From Sphingopyxis panaciterrae (GTDB lineage Bacteria; Pseudomonadota; Alphaproteobacteria; Sphingomonadales; Sphingomonadaceae): a stretch of DNA of 64,000 nucleotides. Position numbers and translations under genes: made by a program. Below are positions 1 through 11,200 of this stretch, one piece after another; position 1 is the first letter of the stretch; each line of letters opens with the position of its first letter. The DNA is taken from assembly GCF_011762125.1 (NCBI RefSeq), contig NZ_JAASQN010000001.1, forward strand, positions 248,001 through 312,000, given 5' to 3'. Below the pieces are notes generated by a model. The model saw only the letters and a list, made by a program, of their open reading frames with translations. It was not told the origin of the DNA and made no database searches.

Positions 1-188
1 GTCGCCGCGGTGATCGCGGTCGCCATGTCCTTTTTCTCATACATGTCGAACCAGCCGATTTCGGCTTCGGGCGCGAGGTCCAGCGCCTCTTCCTTCGACT
101 GGAAGAAACGCGGTTCGACCCATTCCGGCAGGCGGTTTTCGACGAGCGGACGGATCAGGCCGGACAGGACGGTGATGGTCTTGGTCAT
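1..188 (-). CDS. Probable D-2-hydroxyacid dehydrogenase, N-terminal fragment (cut by window edge)
   Basis: Only the first 62 codons lie in the window, because the gene runs off the left end. The ATG at 186-188 has an AGGAAT Shine-Dalgarno-like sequence about 6 bases upstream. The visible peptide opens MTKTITVLSGLIRPLV and reaches GWFDMYEKKDMATAI. This resembles the N-terminal substrate-binding half of NAD-dependent D-2-hydroxyacid dehydrogenases, where a short strand is followed by a segment on which position is active. No Rossmann motif or catalytic residue is visible, so the family call comes from resemblance only. It starts 7 bases after the stop of the small membrane-protein gene and is probably co-transcribed with it. 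Confidence 0.4.
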   Translation of the reverse strand, partial: MTKTITVLSGLIRPLVENRLPEWVEPRFFQSKEEALDLAPEAEIGWFDMYEKKDMATAITAA

Positions 189-195
189 GATATTC

Positions 196-552
196 CTATG
201 GTTGAAAAGCGTGCCAGCCGGCCCACGCCAAGGGGAGCAGGCCGATCAGGTCGACGATCGCGATGGTGCCGAGCGACGCGGGGCGCCCATATGAAATATA
301 AAGGAAAAGAAAGCCGAGCATGCTGATCGCGGCGAGCAAGGTCGCCACTTTCCGCCCGCCCGGATCGAAGGCGGCCCAAACGCACGCGACCAGCACGGCA
401 AGGAACAGCGCCGCCCGGTGATGCATGAGCAGGAAGACCGGGCTTTCGGGTGCAACGCCGTAAAGGCGCGTGATCAGCGCCGGCCGAAACAGCGCCAGCG
501 CCGGAACCAGATGGACAAGACCGACAAGGAGCCAGCAGATCAGTTGCGACAT
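196..552 (-). CDS. Small integral membrane protein, about four TM helices
   Basis: This is a 118-residue, strongly hydrophobic protein. Four likely membrane segments start near residues 4, 45, 67 and 95, separated by short polar turns (RLYGVAPES, DPGGRK, SYGRPAS). No catalytic motif is visible and I do not recognise a characterised family. Similar short four-helix proteins are common beside metabolic genes in sphingomonads. The gene sits 38 bases downstream of cysS and 7 bases upstream of the dehydrogenase fragment on the same strand, so the three may form one transcription unit. The ribosome-binding site is weak. Function unknown. Confidence 0.7.
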   Translation of the reverse strand: MSQLICWLLVGLVHLVPALALFRPALITRLYGVAPESPVFLLMHHRAALFLAVLVACVWAAFDPGGRKVATLLAAISMLGFLFLYISYGRPASLGTIAIVDLIGLLPLAWAGWHAFQP

Positions 553-590
553 GCAACGAGGCTAGCAGCCCGCGAAGCCGGGGCAAGCCT

Positions 591-2084
591 CTAATTGGCT
601 TCCAGCCGCCAGTCCCAGCCCAGCGGGTCGCCGTCCATCACCTCGACACCCGCCGCGATCAGCTCGTCGCGTAGCGCGTCCGAGGCCGAGAAATCCTTCG
701 CCGCGCGGGCTTCCTTGCGGCGAATGAGGATGGCTTCGATGTCATCCTCGGTGATCGTGGCGGCTTTCGGACGGAGGCGCAGGCTGGATCGGTCGATCGA
801 CAGCAAGTCAAGACCGAGCACCGCATCCATCGCGGCGAGTGCCGCATGCTTCTGCCCCGCGTCGATCTTTTTCATCGCCGCGACGTCCTCGACCAACGTC
901 AACGCCACGGCGGTACCCAGATCGTCCGACATCGCGGCGTCGAATTTCGCGAGCAGGTCGTGCAGGCGGCGGTCGGTGACTTCCGCCGTCTCCGCGTCGC
1001 GCACCGGCGCCGCGGCCATGACCAGCCGCTTGAGCCGCGTCAGCGCGGCGCCGAGCCCGGCCCATGAAAATTCCAGTTCCGACCGGTAATGCGCCTGCAG
1101 GCACATCAGCCGGTAGGCGAGCGGGTGATAGCCGCGGTCGACCAGTAACTGGAGCCGCAGGAATTCACCCGCCGACTTCGACATCTTGCCGCCGCGATCG
1201 ATCAGGAAATTATTGTGCATCCACAGCCGCGCGCCCGAATGTTCGGCGCAGTCGAGGCTGCCGCAGCCGCGATATGCCTGATTTTGCGCGATTTCGTTCG
1301 GGTGGTGGATTTCGCGGTGGTCGATGCCGCCGGTGTGGATGTCGAACGGCATGCCGAGTTCAGCTTCGCCCATCACCGAACATTCGAGATGCCAGCCCGG
1401 CGCGCCGCGGCCCCACGGCGAATCCCATTCCATCTGGCGCGTCTCGCCCGCCGGGGTCTTGCGCCAGATCGCGAAATCGGCGGCGTGGCGCTTGCCATCG
1501 ACCTCTTCGATCCGGCCCTCGCCCTCGTCGGTTACCGCACGCGCGAGCCGGCCATAATCGGCGACGGTCGAAACGTCGAAATACAGGCCGCTGTCGAGTT
1601 CGTAGCAGTGCGCGTCGGCGATACGCTTCGCAAATTCGATCATGCGCGGGACATAGTCGGTCGCGACCGTCCATTTCGCGGGATGACGGACATGCAGCCA
1701 GGCCAGGTCGCGCTTGAACTCGGCGGTATAGAAAGCGGCGATGTCCCACGCCGTCTTGCCCTGCTGCGCCGCCGCCTTCTCCATCTTGTCGTCGCCGGCA
1801 TCGGCGTCCGACGTCAGATGGCCGACGTCGGTGATGTTGATGATGTGGCGTAGCGCATAGCCTTTGAACGACAGGGTGCGGCCCAGCGTGTCGGCAAAGA
1901 CATAGGCGCGCATATTGCCGATATGCTGGTAATTATAGACCGTCGGCCCGCACGAATAGACGCGGGCCTCGCCGGCATGGACGGGCTGGAAATCTTCGAG
2001 GCTGCGCGTCAGGCTGTTGAACAGCCGCAGCGGCGAGCCGGAAGCCGGGGGCAGGGCATGGGCGTCGGTCATGCCGTCGCCCAT
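591..2084 (-). CDS. cysS: Cysteine--tRNA ligase
   Basis: Class I aminoacyl-tRNA synthetase that charges tRNA-Cys with cysteine in the cytoplasm. The class I signatures are both present: HIGN at residues 54-57, just after the zinc-ligand Cys in SCGPTVY, and KMSKS at 300-304. Between them are the GWHLECS and HHPNEIAQ segments typical of CysS zinc and cysteine binding, and the C-terminal helical anticodon domain ends in a KDFSASDALRDEL-type helix. At 497 aa it is slightly longer than the usual 460-480. Two starts are possible, MGDGM at 2084 and MTDAHAL at 2072. Neither has a strong Shine-Dalgarno, so the longer one is given. A family A repeat separates it from the upstream giant gene. Confidence 0.97.
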   Translation of the reverse strand: MGDGMTDAHALPPASGSPLRLFNSLTRSLEDFQPVHAGEARVYSCGPTVYNYQHIGNMRAYVFADTLGRTLSFKGYALRHIINITDVGHLTSDADAGDDKMEKAAAQQGKTAWDIAAFYTAEFKRDLAWLHVRHPAKWTVATDYVPRMIEFAKRIADAHCYELDSGLYFDVSTVADYGRLARAVTDEGEGRIEEVDGKRHAADFAIWRKTPAGETRQMEWDSPWGRGAPGWHLECSVMGEAELGMPFDIHTGGIDHREIHHPNEIAQNQAYRGCGSLDCAEHSGARLWMHNNFLIDRGGKMSKSAGEFLRLQLLVDRGYHPLAYRLMCLQAHYRSELEFSWAGLGAALTRLKRLVMAAAPVRDAETAEVTDRRLHDLLAKFDAAMSDDLGTAVALTLVEDVAAMKKIDAGQKHAALAAMDAVLGLDLLSIDRSSLRLRPKAATITEDDIEAILIRRKEARAAKDFSASDALRDELIAAGVEVMDGDPLGWDWRLEAN

Positions 2085-2126
2085 GCCTTGCGCCGAGGTC
2101 GTCCGTCAACCGAAAGGCTAAACTCT

Positions 2127-2249
2127 GTTCCACTGACGTGGAACCGGCCCCGGCCCGCTCCCCCTCCCGGCCTCCCCAGGTTACTATCTTCAGGGAGGCC
2201 GGGAGGGGGAGCGGGCCGGGGCCGAACTGTTTCAGTGTAACTGAAACAG
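2127..2249. repeat. Family A triple-hairpin intergenic element, copy 1
   Basis: Three consecutive inverted repeats fill the gap between the giant TpsA gene and cysS. The first is a 7-bp stem (2127-2133 with 2138-2144, GTTCCAC/GTGGAAC). The second is a perfect 32-bp GC-rich stem (2145-2176 with 2193-2224). The third is a perfect 10-bp stem CTGTTTCAGT (2227-2236) with ACTGAAACAG (2240-2249). The third hairpin ends only three bases from the TpsA stop codon at 2253, so the element should act as the terminator of that operon. A second copy with the same three-part layout lies at 30887-31009. There is no coding potential. Confidence 0.9.
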
Positions 2250-2252
2250 ACT

Positions 2253-5200
2253 TTATTGCGCCGGCGGCGTCCACAGATCGTCGTTGCCGGCGCCGGTCAC
2301 CGGATCGTCGAGCAGGGGCTCGCCGGTCAACGGGTCGAGGTCGCGCATGGTGATCAGCGGCTGGGGCAGGATATTGCCGTCGCCGTCATGATCGTCGACC
2401 TCTTCCTCGATCACATCCTGTACCGGGAAGCTCGTTCGATATTCGGGTTCGGGCACGACGACGCAGGCGCCCGGGTTCGCGATCAGGCAGCCGTTGAAGC
2501 GCGAACGCGGATCGAACGCGTCGGCCGGCGCCTGGCCGCTGGCTACGCCGTTGATCGTCAGCAGGGGGATCGTATCGAGCCCGGTAACCTGGCCCGACGG
2601 GCCCAGATGGACGCCGTTGACGACGATCCGCGTATCCTGTCCCGCGGTATTCACATTGAGCCCGAGTGCGCCGAAGCTCAAGCCGCGGCGCTGCCCGAAA
2701 TCGGTGCCCGCGCCGCTGTTCTGGACATAGAAGCCGCCGCTGACCCCGACATCGATGCCGCCCGCGAACAAGGCGCCATCGTCGCTGGTGATGCCGTCAT
2801 TCTGCGCCAGCCGGTCCTCGATCGCGTCGGTCGTCGTCGCGGCCGCGACATCGTCGATGGCATCCAGCGTCGCGACGATCACATCCTCCGACACCAGATT
2901 CAGGCGCCCCGCCACGGCCGCGCTGCTGGCGCCCGAAAGGCGGATCGTTCCTTCGCCCAATATGACCTCGAGCGACTGGTCGGCCAATATGTTCAGCGCG
3001 TTATTGTCGCCCATGCCGGTCAGCGCAACGTCGCCGACGACGCGCGCGGTGCCCGGGGTTTCGATCGTCAGCGATCCGTTCGAGCCCAGGTTCGAAGTCG
3101 ACGAACCCGCAGTCATCGTGAAATCGTCGATCACGACATCGGGCGGCACGGCGCCGATGAAGCGATCGATCGACCGGTCGACCGCGGGGGCGAAGATGCG
3201 GATGTCGGTGCCGTAGACGCGGGTCAGCTCGTCGCTGTCGATGTGATAGCCGTCGCGGGTGCCGGTGCCGCCGACGAAGGTCTGGACCCGATCGTCGATG
3301 TTGCGCAGCTCAAGGCTTTCGGTCGTGCCGCCGGTGCCGACGCGGCCGGCGCTGCCGATCGCGATGTCCGCCGAAGCCAGTGACATGGTGCGGCCGGTGA
3401 CGGTGCCATTGACCGTCAACAGCGACGGCGCCGTCGCGGCGAGGCTGTCGTCGGCGGTGACGTTGCCGAGCGTCATCGTGCCGTTCGACGCCAGCGTGAC
3501 GTTGCCCGCATCGAGCTGGGTCACGGCAAGATCGCCGCCCGCCGTCAGTCCGGCGTCACCGGCGATTGCCGCCGTGGTAACCGCAAGGTTGCCGCCGGTG
3601 GTAACCCGCGCATTCCCTGCATCGGTCTGCAGCTGGGCAAAGATCAGATTGCCGGTGCCGTCGATGGTGATGCTGTCGCCGGTCGCGGTCACCGGGCCCG
3701 CCGACGCGAGATTGCCGACCAGGATCGCGCCGTCGCTGCTGGTCAGGCTGATCGCACCGCCGTTCAGCGCCGCGGCGGTGACGCCGGCCGCTGCATCGAG
3801 CGACAGCGATCCGCCCGCGCCGGTTGCCCCGCGCGCGATATCGATCGTCGATCCCGCCGCCAGCGTCAGGTCGCGGCCGGCGCGGATGCTGCCGCCCGCG
3901 ATGGCGCCCGCCGTTTCGATCGACAGGTCGCGTCCGGCGGCCAGCGTATCGACCGGGTCGCCCGCGGGATTGGTCAGCGACGCGATATTGGCCGCCGCCG
4001 CCGTGATCAGCATATCGCGCCCTGCAGTCGATGGCGTGTTGACCGCGGCCGCGCCGCTGGCGTTCACCACCACGTCGCTCGCGGCATTGAGGTTGCCCAG
4101 CACCGCGCTCGCGCTTTGCGTGCGGATGCTGCTGTCGCCGCCGGTCGTGCCCAGCCCCAGCGTCGTCGCGCCATTCAGCGCCAGTGCCGCCGCCGCGTTC
4201 AGCAAGATGTCGTCGCCCGCCGACAGCCCGCCGGCATTGATCGCGCCGTTTGCCGACGCCATGACGATGTCGGCGCCATTGATCCCTTGCGACCCTTCGC
4301 CGCTACCGATCGTGAAGCCGGATGCGGATGCATAATCCAGGATACGCGTATCGACTCCGGCGCCGGTGGTGCGGACATTCTGGGCGGTGATGGCGCCGTT
4401 GGCGCGGACAGTGACGTCGTCGCCCGCGGTCACCCCGGTCAGGTTTGCGGTCGTCCCGGCGATCACCAGCACATCCTCGCCCACTGCCGCGGTGGTGACC
4501 GTGGCGGCTTGTCCGGCGTTGACGCCGAACATGCTTGCCGCGCCGCTGTCGGTCAGCGTCGCATTGCCGGCCGCGTCGACGTATAGATTGCCGCCGTTTG
4601 CGGTCGCGGACGCGATGATGTTCGCGGCGGAATCCAGGAAGGCGTTGCCGCCCGCGACATAGGTGCCGGTCAGGTTGCCGTTGGCGAAGATCGAAATGGT
4701 GCCGTCGACATCGGCATTGGTGACGGCAACCGCGCCGCCGCTGCCGATTGCGAAGAAATTGGCCGCGCCAGTCACCGAATCGGTGATCGCGATGCTGTTG
4801 CCATTCATGTTGATGTCGCTGCCCGCGATCACCGTGCTGCCGTCGATTCCTTCGGCGCCCGCCGCGGTCCCGTTCGCCGTCAGGCTGACCGTCGACCCGG
4901 CGTCGAGTGTGTTGAACGCGATCGACTGGGCATCGACGGTGATCGATCCGCCCGCGGTCGAATTGCCGAGATTCGATGCACCTGCCGTCGTGATATCGAT
5001 GTTGCCGCCGGTGATGATCGAATTGAGCCCGGTGCGGAAACTGGTCGCGTTGACGACATAATCGTCCGCCGCCTCGCCATGCGCGACGAAAACATTGCCG
5101 GCGGTCAGGTTGATGTCGACGTTGCTGCCGATCTCCTCGCCTTCGGGATTGTCGCCCGTCGCATCCATGAACGCGATGTCGATGTCGCCGCTGCCGCTGA

Positions 5201-8200
5201 TGCCGATATCGTCGCCGGCGACCAGGCGGTTGAAGCTGCCGCCCGCGGTCGTCGAGATGAAGATGTTGCGCCCCGCATCGATCGTCCCCGCCGAATTGAC
5301 CGCTCCCGCCGTCGCGATCAGGCTGACCGAATCGGCACCGGTGACATTGCCGACCGTGACCGACGCGCCGCGAATATTGATCACGCTCGGCACATTCATG
5401 TCGCCGGTCATATCGACCGCGCCCGCCGCGACGACGAAAACCGGACCGTTGACGTCGATCGTGCCGGTCGAATGGACGCCGCCGCTCGCCGCGGTGACGG
5501 TGAACTCATTCGCCTCGACCGCGATGTCGTGGAGGTCGACCGCGCTGCCCTCGATGCGCAGCGCCAGCCCGGCGGTGACGTCGCCGGTCAGGTCGACCGC
5601 GCCGCCCGCATTGAGCAGGATGTTGCGGTTCGACGTCAGCGCGCCACCGGTGGCAATATTACCGTCGGCGTCGAACGCGATGCTTAAGCCGCTGATGTCG
5701 CCGCTCGCGACGATATTGCCCGTCGTCGCGGTTGCCGACACGTCGCCGACCGCGTCGATCGCCTGCGTCGACACCGCCGTGCCCTGCAGCATCACGTCGC
5801 CCGCCGACTGGGCGATACCGGCAAGGGTCAGCGCGCCGCCGCTGGTCACGGCGATGTTGCTGCCATTGCCGTCATTGTCGAGCCCGGTGCCATAGCTGTA
5901 CGCACCGCCGATCCGCGCGGTGCCGCCCGCGTCGACGGTGATGTCGTCACCTGCGTCGAGTTCCGAGACATTGACATTGCCCGCGGCATCGATCGTCACA
6001 TCGTGCCCGGCCGCCAGCGCGCCGGTCGACGTGATGGCGCCGGTGGTCGAGGTCAGGATGATGTCGGTGCCCGCGGTGATCGCCGCGAACGACAGGCCGC
6101 TGCCGGTGATGCGCGTCGCGAGACCCGAGCGGAGCAGGCCGGTGGTGTTGACCGTTCCCGACGCCGTTGCCGTCAGATTGTCGAAGGCGTTGATATTGCC
6201 GCCGCCGATATTGCCGGCCGACGCGCTCAGCACGATATTCGACAGGTCGGCCGCCGAGGTGGTGACCTGGAACACATTCCCGCCGCCAAGCGGCGAGGGG
6301 CCGTAGGATAGCGTCCGGCCGTCGGGGCCGGCGCCGGTGGTCGATGCATTGTTGGCGGTGATTCCGCCGGGCGCGTTGACGGTCAGGTCGTCGCCCGCGC
6401 TGACATTGGCGAGCGTTGCGGTCGTCCCGCCGAGTATCAGCATATCCTCGCCCGCCGTCGCGCCGGTCACCGACGCGGCCTGGCCGGCGCGGACGCCGAA
6501 CAGCGTCGCGGCGCTGCTGTTGGTCAGCGTGACATTGCCTTCGCCGTCAACAAACACGGTGCCTTCGGTCGGGATGCCGCCGGGGGGAGTATAGCCGCCC
6601 GCGGCGTTCGCCTGCGCGACGATATTACCGTCCGCGGCCAGCGCGATATTGCCGCCGGCCGTGAAATTGCCGCCGATGTCGCCGAGCGCCGCGATGTCGA
6701 TCGAGCCGTCGACATCGACGGCACCGAAGGTCGCGTTGCCGTCGTCGGCGACCGCGCGAAGCGGCGCGGGGCCGGTGCCCGTGACCGTGCCGGTGACGGC
6801 GATGCTGTCGCCGTTCAGCGTGATCGCGCCGCCCGAACTGATATTGACGCCGGTAATGCCTTCCGCGCCCGCGGCCGTGCCCGTCGCGTTCAGTCCGACC
6901 GTCGTCCCCGCGGTGATCGCGTTGAACGCAATCGACTGTCCATTGACCGACACGAAGCCGCCCGCCGTCGAATTGCCCAGATCGACCGCGCCGGGCGAGA
7001 TGATCGCAATATCGCCGCCGGTGATGATCGAATTGAGCCCGGTCTGGAAGCTGCCGACATTGGCATTGAAATCATTGTCGGCTTCGGCATGCGTCACCGT
7101 CGTCGCGGCGACGCTGCTGAGGACGATGTTCGACCCGTCGAGACCGGCATCGGCGCCGGTGCCGTCGGTCGTGAGCGTACCGAGGGTCAGGAAATTGCCG
7201 GTCAGGTTGATGTCGTCGCCGGCCGTGGCATTGTCGATTTCGACCCGGAAGGAATCGACCGTCAGGTCGGTGCCGCTGGTCGACGAGCCGACCCGGACGA
7301 CATTCACCGCGCCGATCTGGGTCGATGTGCCCGATTCGATCCGGTCCAGATTCACCCCGCCATTGGCGGCGGTGGTGTTGATCGACAGCGACGTCACCGC
7401 GCTGAGCAGGCTGTCGGTCTGCGCGCGGATGCTGGACGCCGCAGTGATCGACAGCGCGCCGCCCGCCGCGATCGTCGGCGCGGTGCCGGTGCGATAGTCG
7501 TGACGGATATCGACCTCGTCATCGGCCTGGATGGTCACATCGCCGCCCGCCGCCAGCGTGCCGCCGGCTTGCGCATAGACGCCGACCGAACTGCCGGTGG
7601 CGAGCGACATCGCGCCGCTGGTCGTGACCGAGCCCCCGCCGATGCCGACGAAAATTCCGGCGGGTGCGACGTCGGTGTCGAGGTTGGTGAGGGCCGCGGT
7701 GCCCAGCGCCTCGGCGGTCAGGCTGGTCATCGCGATGTTGCCGCCGCTGGCATAAAGGGCGATGCGGCCGGCGCTGTCGCCATTCGCCGCGATCGCCGTG
7801 TTGCCGAAGCTGATCTGGCCGAGTTGGGCGGGGGTTCCAAAGCTTTCCAGCACGACGCGGCCGCCGGTCGTGCCGTTGCTGCTGCCGCCCGAACCGGGCG
7901 CGCCGGTGCCGGTGCCGTTGCCGCCGCTGCCGCTGCCGCCCGCGGTGCCGTCGACCGTGATGCCCACCGCATTGCCGCTGGAGGTGATCGTGCCGCCGTC
8001 GGTCAGCAGATGAACGGTGCCGCCGATCGCGCCGCCGCCATTGCCGCCCTGGCCGCCCTGCGACCCGTCGGGATAGGCGGCGTCTGATCCGGTGCCACCT
8101 TCGCCGCCGTTGCCGCGGCTGCCGAGCACGACTGCTGCGCCTGCGCCATTGTCGAGCGCGACGGTGGCGCCATCGCGCGCGATCACTTCCAGCACGCCGC

Positions 8201-11200
8201 CTTCGCCGGTGCCGCCGTCGCCGCCGCTGGGGGCAACGGGTTCGGTCGAGCCCAATGGCATCGCGGCGTTGCCGCCCGCGCCGCCGGTGCCGCCGGTGAT
8301 GAAATTGACGTTGCCGACCGACGCTCTTGCCTCGCCGCCCGTCGCCTCGATCCGCGCCGTCCCGCCGCGTGCGTCGCCGCCATTGCCGCCCGCGCCATTG
8401 TTGCCGTCGCCGCCAGCACCGCCGAACGCGCCCGAATCGACCGTGACGTCGAGCACCCCGGCGTTGAAATTGGTGACGATCACCTGCGCCAGTCCGCCGG
8501 TGCCGAGCCCGCCGTCGCCGCCCGAATAGCCGCCGCCGCCGCTGCCGCCGATGCCCGCCGAGGCGCTCTCGACATTGCCGGTCACCGTCGCCGCGGTGGC
8601 GAATTCGATCGTCGCGGTGCCGCCGCGCCCTTCACCGCCGTCGCCGCCGACGCCGACGCCCGCGGGCGCGCCCGAACTGCTCGACCCGAAGGCGTTGCCG
8701 CCCTCGCCGCCGATCCCGGTCGCATCGACGCGCAGGCTGCTGGTCGTCACGCTGCCGCTGGTGACATTGATCGCCGCGGTCCCGCCCTGGCCGCCGCCGC
8801 CCGCGCCGCCCGCGTCGGGAAAGGTGGCGAAGGTCGCGGTGAAATCGCCGCCGGTGCCGCCATTGCCCGTGGCGATGGCCGACAGGGTGCTGGCGTCGAC
8901 CGTCGCGCCGTTGATGGTGATCGTTGCGGTGCCGCCCTGCGCATCGCCGCCGCTACCGCTCGGCACGACCGCCGCGGGGTCGAAATTATTGCCCGACGCG
9001 CCGCTGCCGCCGACCGCCAGCGCCGAAGCGACGATATCGGCGCCGGTCAGCGTGCCGCCCGAAAGGTCGATCGTCGCATTGCCGCCCAACCCCTGTCCCG
9101 CGACATCGGGCGCGAATCCGCCGAAGCCGTTGGCGCTGATCGCCATGTCGCCGACCGTCGCGTCGCCGCCGGTCTGGGTATAGCTGGCGGTGCCGCCGCG
9201 GCCGGTGCCGCTCGCGGTGCCGACCCCGCCGCCATAGCCGCTGGCGGAAACGGTGATCGAACCGGCGTCGAAGGTGCCGCCCGCGACGTCGATGGTCATC
9301 GTGCCACCCTGGCCGTCGCCCAGGCTTCCCGAGACTCCCGGCGGGAACTCGATGCTGGTTGCGGTGCGGCCGTCGGTATCGCCCTGCAGCGTGTCGAATG
9401 AAATCGCACTGGTGTTCAGCGGGCCGGCGACGACCTGGATCTGGATGATTCCGCCGTTGCCAATTGCGCTGCCTTCGGGTGTCATCGCGCCGCCCGACGT
9501 GCCGCCGGCCAGCAGGGAGGTCGTGGCATTGAAGTCGATGCTGCCATCTTCGGCGACGATCTGGATCGTGCCGCCGCCGGCGACCGAGCCGTTCGCGCTG
9601 ACGCCGCCCTGCGCGCCGGCGTTGATCGTGCTGCCAAGGCTGATGTCGGTTCCCGAAATCTGCCCGCCCGCGGTGGCCGCGATATTGACGAAGCCGCCCT
9701 GCGCCGCGCCGTTCGCGCCGCGGACATTCGCGGTCTGTCCGCGCGCATCGACATCGTAACGCGCCGCCGTCAGCGTGCCGTCGCGCGCCGCGAGCAGGTT
9801 GACGTTGCCGCCGCTGGCGGTGCCCGCGCTTTGCGTGACGCCGTTGTCGAAACTGCCGCCCGACACGTCGATGTCCAGCGTCGAGGACGTGGCGATCGCG
9901 CCTTCGTCCTCGGCCGACACGGTGACGTTGCCGCCCTGGCCGCTGCCCATATTTTCGCCGAAGGTGACCGCACCGCCGGCCGACAGCGTCAGGTTCGAAT
10001 TGACCGTCAGCGCCGCGCCATTGTCGGCGGTGACGTTGATCGTGCCGCCCGTCGCATTGCCGGTCAGCCCGGTCAGCGCGCTGGGCGACGATGCGCCGCC
10101 GCCCACCGCGCCCGCGTTGACGCTGAGCGAGGGGAAGGTGACCGCGACGAGGCCGGTGGCCTCGACCGTCGCGGTGCCGCCGAAGGCATTGCCGCCCGTC
10201 GCATTTTCGGCGCCACCCGCGTTGCCGCCGGTGCCGGTGACGTTCAGGCTGGTATCGCCCGGATTGATCGCGGTCGACGTGTCGCCGCCGATGCTGAGCG
10301 TGGCCGACCCGCCGCGGCCGGTGCCGCCGGCCTGTGAAAAGATCGTCCCGATTACGGGGTCGGATATGCTGCCGCCGCCGGTGCCGGTGGCGCTGATCAC
10401 CGTTGATGCCGTATTGAGCGTGCTGTTCGCGCCCGCGATTTCGATCCGCGCGATGCCGCCGGTGCCGTTCCCCGACTGGATGGCGCCGATCTGGCCGCCG
10501 CCGTTCGCCGTCGCATTGACCGATCCATTGGCGGCGGTCAGCGCGCCGCCGTCCTGGATGCTGATCGTCGCGGTCCCGCCGGTGCCGCTGCCCGCCTGGT
10601 CCGGCGGGGTAATCCCGCCGCCGGCATCGGCAAGGATCGCGCCCGCAAAGCCGTTTGCCTCTGCCGTGACACTGTTGCCGCTGAGCTGGCTGCCCGCCCC
10701 GGTCACACTGATCGTGGCGGTGCCGCCGGTACCGCTGCCCGTGCCGCCGTCGGCGCCGGACCCGTTGGCGGCGACCGTCAGGCTGCCGATCGCGCCGACC
10801 GTGCCGCCGTTCGACACCGTCAGCCCGGCGCTGCCGCCAAGGCCGTTGCCGGCGGCATCGGCGATGCTGTTGGCGAGGATCGACAGATTACCGCTGGTGG
10901 TAAGCTGGCCGCCGTCGACGGTTACCGAGGTGGTGCCGCCCGACTGGATGGTCAGATTGCCGTTCGTGACGGCGGCACGGTTCGCACCGACGGTCATCGT
11001 CACACTCGCGTCGCCGATGAAGGTGGCGTCACCTTGTACGGAAAGGCGGCCGACATGGGCGCTGTCCGGCGTGTCCGCTATGGGGATTTCGCTCAGCGGC
11101 TGGCCGACAAAAGCCCCGTTGGCGTGGGCGACGACACTGCTGCGGAACAGCGTGTCGTTGACCGTGATATTGCCCGTTCCAGGACCGGCGGGCGCCGCGG

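Noticed and set aside
2253..2600. Contact-dependent inhibition (CDI) toxin end and immunity gene
   Set aside because: No VENN-type motif or toxin-like C-terminal domain, and the next gene is cysS rather than a small immunity gene.
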